Shown here in pieces: positions 1 through 55,800 of a stretch of DNA of 64,000 nt. Below the pieces are notes generated by a model. It was not told where the DNA came from and did not search any database. It was given only the letters and a program-made list of their open reading frames with translations. A program made the position numbers and the translations under genes. Source of the DNA: Hoplostethus atlanticus (Eukaryota > Chordata > Actinopteri > Trachichthyiformes > Trachichthyidae); the NCBI GenBank assembly GCA_034670405.1, contig JAXDDX010000005.1, positions 7,502,001-7,566,000 on the forward strand. The letters run 5' to 3'. Within the stretch, counting starts at the first letter, position 1, and every line of letters starts with the position of its first letter.

Positions 1-898
1 TGAAGACACAGAGTGCACAGAGTGTGTGCACAATTTACAGTAGCACACATTTGTGTGCCCCTTCTTACGTCAAAGGCTTTCTTTCTTTTTGTCCTTTTTA
101 GGTATGGAAAGGCAGGCGGACGCTCTTCTTTGTTTTCTTTGTCCTGAAACGGAAACAGTCTTTAGCCTGGGTGTCTTTAGCCTGACTTGTTTTTAAAAGC
201 CTGTCTCTAAATGTAAATAGTGAGATTCACTTTCAATACAAACAACAGGAAACAGATGCTATTGTTTTCTAGTGACAGTCAGTAAACTGACTGAATTGAC
301 TCCTGCTCTGAGATTAAGTTCAGCATTAACATCATCTCATATCCCCGACTTGTTTTTTGTAGCCACATTTATTTAAAGCTAAAAGTGCGTCTAATGCTGT
401 CCTGAAAAGGTACCAAAGTGTGTGAGTCAGCGTTGGTGTAGTCTGCACAGATGTTGGGAAACAAGAGACTACTGGATCCCAACCTATTAATTATAGACCA
501 GGCTTATTTTTACACTCAGACACTCACTCACTGTACCAGACTCTTATTATTATGGGCACTTGCCCTCACACAGAAAATATCATTATAGTGACCTTGGGCA
601 GATAAAGGCTCCCTTAACCAGCCCTAACATTTCATTTCCATAGTCTTCTATTGCCACGGTCCTTGGGATATTTTCATCCTGGGACCCAGGCTCATGAAAA
701 TATATGTTGTGTCATGTGTGGGACAGACCAGAATACCTCCCATTATCCGTTTCGGGTCCCAGTCCGTGGTTGAGAGTATCCCAGAGCATTGCTTTCATTC
801 TCCCTCAGCGTCAAGGGACCGTGCTCAAGTGTGTCAGGAATCTATCCCTGTGTATGATGTACAGTATGTGTTAATGGTGTGTTTGTCCTCTCTTTTAG
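1..898 (+). other. Intron of carmil1 (5' end of window)
   Basis: This stretch lies upstream of the first recognisable carmil1 exon and ends in the acceptor tcttttag. I see no further exon, tRNA or mobile element in it. It is taken as intron because the next exon codes in frame from about residue 64 of the protein. Confidence 0.7.
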
Positions 899-44691
<43,793 letters not shown>

Positions 44692-44729
44692 GGAGAGTTC
44701 ATTGACAGGCTTCGTGTGTTTTCCTTCAA

Positions 44730-44735
44730 AATAAA
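44730..44735 (+). promoter_or_regulatory. Proximal polyadenylation signal of carmil1
   Basis: AATAAA, 39 bases after the stop codon. Confidence 0.5.
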
Positions 44736-47700
44736 GCAACTGAGGGGAAATGTATGTTTTCCTTTGTATTAGAGGTGGTGCAGAGCCAGTCTCTCTTGTT
44801 CATGTTGAGGTGTTATATCTGGTGCTTGAGATGTTGTACGTAGGTCCAGTGTGACCCACAAACCTCGAGGTAGACCATGTTTAGGTCACAGCAAGACCGG
44901 CTGTGGCATCAGGTAATATCATAAGGATCCTAATTCAATTAAATTTGATCATATATGTTGTATGTCGGGCGTGATTCCCTCATTCGATTCCTTTTGTCAC
45001 GTCACATGTTGCCATAAGTAAACACAAACTCGGCTAGAGCTTCCTCACAAAGAGCCTCTTTCTCTTGATCTAGTACCCCCCTTGTTCCTTTGCTCTGCTG
45101 CCAGGTGAAAACCTCATGTCTCCACATTTTCAGGCTTTAAGGAAAAGAAAACAGAAATTTCAGATTGGACATGCATATTTGCAGTTGTACAGTGAATTTT
45201 CGAACGGCTCACATGGGCCTTAGCTTTATCCGGCTTATTCCACCCATAAAAGCCCTTCAGCTCAAGTAAGAAGCATGTAAACCACTAAAATGGAGACACG
45301 ATGCTTTCAGGGAACAGCAGAAAATCTGTGAAAGGAACCATGAAAGACTGTGTGTAGACCTCAAGTCACTTTTCTCTAACCTAATGGATCTAACTCTCAG
45401 CCACCTGTAGCCTGCAGTAGCTTGTCTCCCAGGGACCAAACACAATAACAATACCAATATCACTGTACTGTACCTGAATCGTGATATACAACCAGACCTG
45501 GGCCCAATAGGTTTTTTGTTTTCCTTCTATATATTTGTATAGAAGTTTTCTATATGCTATACTTTTGCTCTGTCTTCTCCTGCCTTCGGGGGGGTTACTA
45601 AAGCCAATATGCAATTCATCTTTTTTACAGGAAAATACAGGTTCAGCTGAGAATCTCAGCACATGAAGAAATCAAACATACACATGAAATCTGTTTGATT
45701 TAGCTTGCCTGAAGTCATTTGGGGGGTTGATTGGACTACTTACTCTGACTTTTTGTTGCCAGACCAGCAATATTGTCTTTGTGGACACTGTTGGCAACTT
45801 TTCTGATCCTCTCTTTTCAATGGGGTATTGAAAACGTTGCAAAGTCCTGCACCCTCCTGGCTCTCCAGGCAAACTAAATCAAAGCCCTCTACTGGACTCA
45901 AGTTGGTCTGTCTCTGTGTGTGAAAGAGTTGGAGTGACCATATGAAGTGTTGCTTTGAGAGGACTGCGGTACGCTTAAACTAACTTCGGTGATAATCAAT
46001 CAATAAGGCTTCAGCACTGTTAACTAGCACCGTTCTCTGTGTTCAGACACTGTGGGAGAAACAACCTTTAATTTGTGTTAACCTTTAACTGCTGGGTTGT
46101 GTTTCAGAGAGTCAAGGAATATATGTGTGTCGTTCAAGGGCAATGCAGAGTGCCAGTGCGTACGTATCTGATGGGGTCAGAGAATCTAGATGTCTAACTG
46201 TATCTCAAAAACAGTGGCCATGATGTCTGCCTGTATTTTCGGCGTTCCACTCCAGCCTGCTCAATCTGTTTTGCCATAATCAGTTTAATAAATCAGGATT
46301 ATGAAGCACTAGGCTGAACTATTTATGGCCCCTGTTGGTATTTTTCTAGGATGCCACTGGTTGTCATGACAACGGGACTCTGAATTGCTCTTAAAAGACA
46401 CGGGAGTCCTGACTTCTGTGATTAACCGTGAACATCTCACATGATTATAGCCCCGCTGTACTGATGGTCCAGTGAAAACAAGGAACCTACTCAGAAAGAG
46501 AAATGTCAAAGAGAGTATGCTTTGCGCTGACATGGGAGCCGGCGTGATCTGCACATCCATCGGTGTGCCGTTTCCTGTTTCAGCGGGTTTTTGACGATTA
46601 CCTCTTGAGTATGTTCTCTGTGTGAAAGCGGGACACTGAGGGAACTCCAGCCCTCCTCTGCATTCCTTAGACTAGACTTAGTGTCCTTAATGTATCATAT
46701 GGACTCCTGGGCTGCACTGTAAATACGACTTTCAGGACCTGAAGGCTTCACACCAACACAGCTCTCAGGCCGATTCCTCTTCTATTCCTCTCGAAGGCCA
46801 ATAGATGCCCTTTTCACACTGATGCTGACCTGCACCCACTTTCTCAAAAACATCTTCAAAATCATCTTTATTTGTTGACAAAGGTAAAAAATAAAAATTA
46901 AAAAAACCTGAACACTTTGGGGGAGCAGTTTGGGGTCACTCGATAACAAATTAGTTTATACTCATAGATTGTACTGATGTGCAACCAAGCCAGTGCAGTA
47001 CACTGTGTTTTTGGCGAGCAGTGTGAAAGGGGCACAACTTGTACTGTACAATACGAGGGTCTAATTCAAGTCAGGGCCAAAGGTCTTATTGTTGCACCTT
47101 TTCCTACGATGTCAGTCAATGTCTGTTTGTAAGTTTACAATTAGTTTTTGCTTCTTGATCAGTAATCGTGGCTTTGGGGAAGAAAAAAAACAAAAACTTT
47201 ACTGTTGTACATAGTTTACCTGTCCCCGATTTCAGCAAATGCTTTGATTTAACGGTCTCAAATATTCCTTTTTTGTCCGGAAATGTCAGGTTCAGATGTC
47301 GAAAGTCGTAAGCATTTTCCTGATGTAAGGAAATTATTGCTTATAATCAAAAGAAATCTGTACACCACCCCCCCTCTTTTCTCTCTCTGCTTTCCCTGTG
47401 GGATTTCAAAAGCAGCAGGCTGTGTTTCTGTCAAGTCGTGTGAAAGGCTAGTGACGATTTCCTGTTCGTCCCTGAAGAAAAAAAAAAAGGAGTCCATATT
47501 CCCCCGATCCTTAGTTTCGGCTCCATGTTGCTGCTCCTCCCTGCAGCCGTTTTGTTGGTCCTTTCCTGTCCCTCCTCAGCTCAATGGGGGCTCAGAGCGG
47601 AGTAACCAATAGCGTTGAGTCTAGACTCCTGTGTGTGACTGCATGATATGACTGTGAGGTGTACTGTATGTATATATGTGCTTTCATACATGTAGGTGTG

Positions 47701-47849
47701 TGTGTGTGTGTATATATGTATGTGTAATATACGCACATGTAATATATACACTGTGATATACTCACACGCCTACGTGAACACAGCAAATGCTATATTGTTT
47801 TGGTACTAAGTACACTACTATACTAGGGGTTTGTATGTAACTTATTTGG

Positions 47850-47855
47850 AATAAA
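47850..47855 (+). promoter_or_regulatory. Distal polyadenylation signal of carmil1
   Basis: AATAAA in an A-rich context, followed by a GT/T-rich stretch (about 47895-47912). Confidence 0.4.
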
Positions 47856-48306
47856 AAAGAAAAAAAAGCAAACAGTGGCCGGTGATGTCTTGATCCTTTG
47901 TTGTTTTTCATTTTCATGTACATTGTGTTTATAATACAGAAATTAATTCTTTGTACGTATTGCTTTGTCATCGCAAATCATTGTCAATGTTACCTTCATG
48001 ATAAGGAAAAAGAAATCACGCCACGCGATGACTCATTTTGATTTTTTTTTTGAGATGGAAAAAAGTAAAAGTGACATGTTTGCTCATCCGTTTTGTCATG
48101 CAGTACATTATTTGTTATGGATCGACATGTTTCACGAAGTCATTCTACTGGTGTTGGACATTTCTTCATGTGAATGTTAATATTGATTAAAATAATTTTA
48201 CAGGCTTTAAAATGTCTACTTGGTGTCTTTTCTCACATCTCCCGTATAATGGCTGCTATTAGGTCTTTATCTTGTGGAAGTACTTGATTGCAATGTAATA
48301 CTATAG

Positions 48307-48318
48307 CCACCAGATGGC
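48307..48318 (+). promoter_or_regulatory. CTCF-like motif between carmil1 and scgn
   Basis: CCACCAGATGGC fits the CTCF core CCASYAGRKGGC. It also contains the E-box CAGATG, a site for neuronal and endocrine bHLH factors. It lies about 230 bases before the scgn start. Confidence 0.4.
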
Positions 48319-48342
48319 AAATAATAATGCTGCAGTCAGCAA

Positions 48343-48345
<3 letters not shown>

Positions 48346-48409
<64 letters not shown>
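48346..48409. repeat. (CT)n microsatellite upstream of scgn
   Basis: About 32 pure CT units end 139 bases before the scgn start codon, in the probable promoter or 5' UTR. Confidence 0.92.
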
Positions 48410-48411
<2 letters not shown>

Positions 48412-48548
48412 GAGGTGTGGTTTTTGACTAAGTCAGAGGGAGCCATATGTCAAACAACTAGTTGGACAGTGTGAAGCAGGTTGTCACCATAGCCTTTATT
48501 GTATTTGTGTGTAAAAGTTGACAGCCTGTTAAGCCGCTGTTTGCTGAA

Positions 48549-49773
48549 ATGGAGAGTGCTTTTGATAGCCTGGACGCAGCGGGTTTCCTGGAGATCTGGC
48601 AGCACTTTGATGCAGATGGTGAGGACAGTTTATGACATGTTCAGTAGATTTTTTTTTTTTCCATAAACATACTGCTTTATAATATTTTAAGCAGTTGTGT
48701 GATTTCAAAGGTAACATATAGTCAGTGCTCAAAATGTAAAAAAAATGTATTTTCTAGAGCATTCATCCTAGTAATTTCATAATAAGTTGGATATGATGAC
48801 AACATGCTAATGCCACCTACTGCAACCTTTTTCAGTATTTGGATTTTGAAGAAATCCACTTCCTCAATTGACTGAGGTTGAATGTAAAATGAATCCAAAC
48901 CTGCTACATGTGAACAACCAATCTTTTGTTTTTTGCCAGATAATGGCTACATTGAGGGGAAGGAACTTGATGACTTTTTCCGTCACATGATAAAGAGACT
49001 GGGTCCACAGGTAAGTCAACTTTTTATTTAGATGAATTGGATGAGGTTCAGTGAACTGGAGGTGTCAGATGGCAACATCATTTCCATTTGAAACTGACAG
49101 TAGTTGTTGATGTGATTGGAAGGCAACATGTCACATCACTGATGACGCTACTAGAAGAGGAAATAGCCATGTACATTATAACCGAGCCTATTGTTTCAAT
49201 TTAAAATAAGCACTTTTATCCAATTACGTGGGGACTGCAGCTCGCCTGATATTATCACAGACAAGTATAAATGTCATAGTGTATTACTTACTTGGTGTAT
49301 TATAGGTAGGTATTATAGGTAGGCAACTGTTTCTGTTTTCCCTTACAATTTGATAAGAATTAATCTGATTGATCCCCTAGCTGTGACATGTAGGCTTACC
49401 GTAGTAGGTATGTGCTTATTTGTAAATAAAGCTTGAAGCATCTTTTAGCTAGTGCAGTTTTCTTTAGAGACTGACTTTGTAGCACAGCATGTCTCATTTG
49501 TCTCCTGTGTGAGAAGCTGAGCCTCGGCTAGCCTCGATGGATGGGTGGGGTGACGTTAAGGATGTTAGACAAAACGCAATTAAAGAGCTCTGTTCACTGT
49601 CAGAGTAGGTAGGCAGAGGAGGCACACATACTGAAAAAAATGACTGTGTGTGAATGAAATGATTCATGATGTTGTAATCATTGTTAAAATGTTATACTGA
49701 CTAAATCTTGATCAGATCTCGATCAGTTATAATAGAAAAACAAATGTACACACAGTCATTTGTGTTTGTTCTA

Positions 49774-49812
<39 letters not shown>

Positions 49813-52800
49813 GACTCCCTTGGATACTAATGGAGTTGTAGTGAAGCAAACAGACCACTGACCACAGTTTACAATGTCTTTCTGATCAATATTCTTTGCC
49901 TTCCATCACCATTTCCACAAAGACATTCTTCTGTTCTATTCTATTCTATTCTATTCTATTCTATACCATGTATTCCTATTTAACTGTTATACTGAAGCTC
50001 AAGTATTGTAGTAGAAGTAGAAGATAACATGCTGTCATTTCCTAATTGGTATGATTTTCTTGCCTTGTGGACTAGCCTGGTTCCCTATAATAAAATACAT
50101 TGTTTATCATTGTATGGACAGTAAACTGTTTGTGAATGATCAAATACTGATACTCCCTCCATTCAGTTTTCATCTGTTCACAATCCATGATTTTTTAAGT
50201 GTGAAAGAAAATCACTTTCTTTGGACAGATTCTATTATATTATATTATATCCTATCCTATTCCATTCCATTCTATTCTATTCTATTCCATTCTATACTTC
50301 AAGTCTCCTTTTATTCAAGCTTCACCAGATGGCAGTTCTCTATTTTTCTCCTCTTGGGCATTCTGCTTTCCTCTAATGTAAAATGCTGTAATGAAATCCA
50401 TTGGATGCTGTGCAAGCAGTGATGGGTTGATCTGAACCAGCGGCTCAGATTTCTGCATTACCAGTAATGACTGGTATGGCCCTTAGTGAATTTTGATATG
50501 ATACATGAGGGTTTCATATGTGAGTAGCACGCATTTGCACTCACACTTTCTAAGAATACACAGTGTTTTTGGCGCCCACGCCCATCAAAGTTGTCCATTT
50601 CATGGGTAAACAGTACATCCTTCAAATATCAAATATTAATATGTGTGCTTCAACAATCTCTGCTTAGCAACAGAATGACATTGCCACCAAACATGAGCTC
50701 ATGACAAAAAGGTGATGCTAAAGACAAACATGTCTTTCTATAATGGGCAAGAGTCTGGCACCTGGTAGTCTGCAGGTCTGTGTGCTCTGTACATGATGCT
50801 GCAGACTTAGCACTGTAGATCAACAGGTTACTATAGTTACAGAGACCTGAGGGTTCACAGAGAGACATGAGGAAATTAGCAGCTGACTCCGTTTTGAAAT
50901 GATCGACTGAAAAAAAAGATTTATCTCCACATCAAGTAGCTCTGGTTTGGCCTAGGTCTGGTTGAGTCTGGTTAGCGCAGGAACAGAAAATCATGTTCTT
51001 ATGTCTTTATTGCACAGAACAGACCAGCTTGCCATGTGCCACCTATCAGTTTAAACTTGTAAGAAAATGTAGTCTCTGTGGCCAGCTGCATCCAGTATCA
51101 TGTACACCATCTACATTACAGCTGCAGTCACATGTGCACCGCAGTGGAGAAGGAAGTCACATAACAGATTAGATCAATGTAAAGCTTTTTACGACTGCTT
51201 TCAGCATCACTCACAGTCCAGTGTGGTCAAAAAGATGACAAAACGCCGCTAGTTACTTCTGGGCTTGGACCAACTCCACTTGGCAGTAACACACAAGATC
51301 ATCACGCTGTTTATTAGAAATGACTCTAGTCTGGCTGATTTTGTATTGGAAGACAAATAATATGTAAGTCCTGAGTAACAAGTCGGAGCGTCAACCAGAC
51401 CACTTATTAATAGTAGCCTGGGGCCAGAAAGCAGCCTTGAAAGAAGAAACAGAAAGATAGAAGTAGTATCCATGGTGACTGACTAAAATAGCTGTGACTC
51501 AGCTAGTAGAATATTGTTTCAATGTCAACTTTTTTTGTTAGATTTGTCAAATAGGCTTGACTCATAGGCTTGATTGATAGGGTTAAACAACGCTACCTCC
51601 AACATCAACCCCTGAGCCTGCTGCTTTCTTCTAGACCCCCCCTCCACACACACCCACACCCGGACCTACCCAACCAACCAAATTGCTAATTGCACAACTG
51701 TAAATTGCAGTTATTATTAAAGTTATTATTCCTTGCACTACTTGTATATTTTTTGTATATTTTTATACAGTTTGTTGCCCTTAAATTTGTTTGTTGTATA
51801 GTGATGTGTTCCTCTCTCTTGTTCTGTACTGCTGCATAACTGCAATTTCCCCTCGGGGACAATAAAGAGCCATTTAATCTAATCTAATCTAAAAGAGAGA
51901 AAATATAGATCATATTTATGTATATTCAGTTGTATTTTGTATGCTCTGCGTGCTTACAATCAATGTTCTACTCTGCTCTATTTTGATTCTATTCCATCCA
52001 AACAGGAGAAAGTGACAGAGGAGAGAGTCCAGAAACTGAAGCTGAGGTTCATGTCAGCCTATGATGTCACTGCTGACGGAAAGCTTCAGATCCAGGAGGT
52101 ACAGCACAATCTCTATTTTATGTTTCTATTTGTGTGTGTGCATGTATGCGTGTGTGAATGTGTGTGTTTGCTGTCTAATCTCGTCCCAGCTGGTCAAGTG
52201 GAGAGTAAACACCTACACCGCTTTGTCCCCCAAAAAATAAAATCTCCCCTCTACCACTGCTTCAAAACATGTTGAATCTAATTCGTTATATGAGACATAG
52301 CAGGTTCAATTGCATCCAGCATCACATCAGACAGCACCGTACACACTCTTTCCTTCTCATCCTCTTTCTCCTCCTCCCCTACTTCCCCTCTCTCCAATCC
52401 ATCTACTTGCCCCCCTCTTCCACCCTCTCTCACTCCTCTTTTCTCCTCGCCCCCTCTCTCTTAATCTGTACGCCCCCTCTCCTTCCACTCCCTCCCTCTG
52501 TCATCTTTTATTCATTTTGTGTACCCATGACAATGATACATCTTGTGCCAGATCCAATGAAAGATGAAAACTCATTTCCGCTGCAGCTGAGGATCACGCT
52601 GAGCTGTCCTGTTGTGGTGAAGGGACGCAGTCAGCCAGGACAGAACAGCGCTCGGTGTAGTGCGGTCCAAAAGGGCCCGACTGGGTGTCTACTTGAATCG
52701 TTGAATCCGAATGATACACCAATCCAATACATCTGAGACCAAAAGGTCCTCTTAAATGAAAAGAATCTCATGATCCTTTTGGATTATCAGTGGGGCTCTA

Positions 52801-55800
52801 AAAACCTGGATTGGCTCCTAATTCATTCCAGTTGGATCCTCAAAGAACCTTTTGACAAGAGTCAATTGTTTAATTAAACCAAAGTTAACATCTTAATGGG
52901 CAGAGGCATTGATGACGTTGCTTTCTCTGTCTCCGCTCTGTAGAAGTCAATTCTGAAAAAGAAACATTTCCTATTTATTAGGCCAATCCCTTAATGCATT
53001 AACAGACTGGAAATCCTTTGGCTTTTATTCATAAAGCAGAAAATCAATACATGTCTGCAGTAAGTGGCCAGTTGAATGCCTGTGATTTACAGTGGCTGAT
53101 GTAGGAGCAGCGCAGTGCAAGTTAAAGCTCTTTCATTTGAAGCTGCCAAGCCCAGCCTACAGTTGGAAAGTAAGGGTTTGTATAGTGTCCCTAGATTGAA
53201 GAAGTAGTAGGACACTGCAGCAATACAAAAACTGAAATAATCAAATTTACAGTGACTGCAACATCAGAACTAGCATGGAACAGTATGTCCCTTTAGGTGT
53301 GGTTATACCAACATAATACACTTTTTTTTTTTTGACCAGTTTTTGACATCAAAAGCAATTTGTGTTGCAGCCGATGCTCTGCAGTTGTCGGTAAGGAAGT
53401 TAGCAAGTCTATCTGAAAGTTGCAGTATCCTGTGTGGCTTCTGCACAGAGCGCAGCTTACCCCGAGTTCAGGCTTGTCTGCCAGACACTACTCAGTTCCT
53501 AGGTTTATTATCAGACTAGGAAGTGAAATTACATTAAATGGTTTATTTAGCGACGTCAATACTGACTGTATTCAAATAGCACTTTTACACTATTCTCACT
53601 GAGTATGCATCCCTGCAATGTGTTACCATGCATTTATTCCCTTGGCCAAGGAGGTTTTTCACCCTTGTTAGTTAGTGTGTTTGACTTCAAATTCATGTGA
53701 TAAGGATGAATTATTTGGGTGTAACAGCAAGTTGGAGAATTGTTCAGCATTGATGTTAATAATGCTAATAATGTGATACTTTATTGAATCTTTATTGAAG
53801 CAGTGTTTTTGCTCAAGGACACTTCAGCAGGGTGGATGCTTGCTGACTTGAGGGCTTCAGCTGTACATGCTCTACTGTAGATAATACACTTGGCACCCCA
53901 AACTGAAGCATTTAGAAAATTCTTCATTTTTGATTGAGAACAGTGTGATGTAGCTGTACAGGTGGACTGATAGCAGTGGGTAGAGTGAAACATTACCTTG
54001 GGGTCCTGGGACCCACTTTAGGATCTTCATCCTGAATGTCTTGCACTTATGCAGCTGGCAGAGCTGCTGCTGCATTGCGCTTGTCTGTTCTGTATGTCGG
54101 TGAGCTTTACATCAGTGACCTACATCACTGCAGTATCATCTTGAATTGTAATGGGATTGTTGAAGAGGGTCCAATTTAATCTTCTAATGCAAGGCTGAGA
54201 TTATTAAAGAGAGAGGGAGGAGGGAAGGGTGGTCGAGAGATGTGGAGGGGAGCCAAGAGGAGTTGGTGTTTCTTGGGAATTGGAAAGACTGGACTGGATT
54301 AGACTGGACTGAACTGGACATGGTTGGCTGGGGTCCGCTCAGTGGTTCCTGTCAGTCTATTCTACTAGAATGAGATGGACTGGACTGGAGTAATATGTCC
54401 TGGACTAGGCTAGCCTACATTGGTCTGGGCTACATTGGACTGGACTGGACTAGACTACATTGGGCCTGGGCTAAAAAGGACTGGACTGGACTAGACTACA
54501 TTGGGCTGGGCTACATTGGACTGGACTGGACTAGACTACATTTGGCTGGGCTACATTGGACTGGACTGGACTAGACTACATTGGTCTGGGCTACATTGAG
54601 TTAGACTGTGAGAATGGACTGGACTAGAATGGACTAGACTGGATTGGACTAGACTAGACTTTGCTTCTCTATTAGTGATGCACATGTTGGATGTTAGGGT
54701 GGGCAATCATGGCACTTTCTCTGTCTGTCTTTGTGTGTCTTTGTTCTTTCTTTCACACACACACACATTCAGACATACATGCAGCACACACAAATATTCT
54801 CCCTTACTTTAGAAATGTTAACATTGTTACAAACAATTTATCATTTGCCTTTCTGACATGCTTGACGCTTGACTTAATTTCATTGCTCTCTGTCCATGAT
54901 TGTGTTCCAGTTGGCCAATATGATCCTTCCTGAGGACGAGAACTTCCTGTTAGTGTTCCGGAGAGAAGCTCTTCTGGACAACAGTGTTGACTTCATGAAG
55001 GTGAGATGTCACGGTTTATATTGAACCTTATGAAATGTGTGGCATGAGGATGAGATGCATGTAAACAGTCACTGGGTGTTTCCCCACCGCAGATATGGAG
55101 GAAGTACGATGTTGACTGCAGTGGCTACATATCAGCCCAGGAGCTCAAGGTGAGGTTGTAAGCACAAACACACACAAATAAACACATACCTCTTTTCCAA
55201 CAAAGGAACGGCCTTCAGTAGAGAAAGACTCTCCAAACCCTCAGCAACAATCTCCTGTTGTATCATACAGTATGAGACAGATGTTTGTCCTATTGAGCCT
55301 TTGGCAAGAACACCAGTTCCTTAACTGTTACTCTCAACAGAAAGTTCTTGGTTGATTGTCGAGGGTGACTTAATAAAATCTAATAAAGCGTTGACTGCAA
55401 CGGTCGATGTGGGCGAACGGAGTGGTAGGAAAGTGTTGTGTTTTCCTTCTTTTTTGCTTAAATCTGACAGCCAATGGGGTGAATGCGTTTGAATGCGGAA
55501 TAGCCTTTCCAATGATATAAAAGAACACCTTTATCTCCATTGGACACTGGGGTCAGTCTATTGCAGTATTACAGTATAACAACTTAGAATGTGTCATAAG
55601 GTTTATTGGACTGGATTGTCTTGCTGTCTAATAATAATCATACGCCGTCTTCTCTCCTAGGCTTTCCTGAAAGACCTGTTCCAGCAGCACCACAAGGAAG
55701 TATCCTTTGACAAGCTGGAGGAGTACACTGATGCCATGGTAGTATACAACTCCACACACACCCGCACACACACATACACACACATACACATATATAACCA

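Larger units (their letters stand above)
44692..47870 (+). other. Probable long 3' UTR of carmil1
   Basis: No exon or gene was recognised after the carmil1 stop. The first AATAAA is at 44730-44735, only about 40 bases past the stop. A second one, at 47850-47855, is followed by an A-rich stretch and would give a 3.2-kb UTR. Which one is used cannot be told from sequence alone. Confidence 0.5.
49011..52005 (+). other. scgn intron 2, no gene seen
   Basis: It holds GT repeats (49774-49811), two (CTATT)n tracts (49931-49965 and 50226-50300) and a LINE-tail-like piece (51600-51893). Confidence 0.65.
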
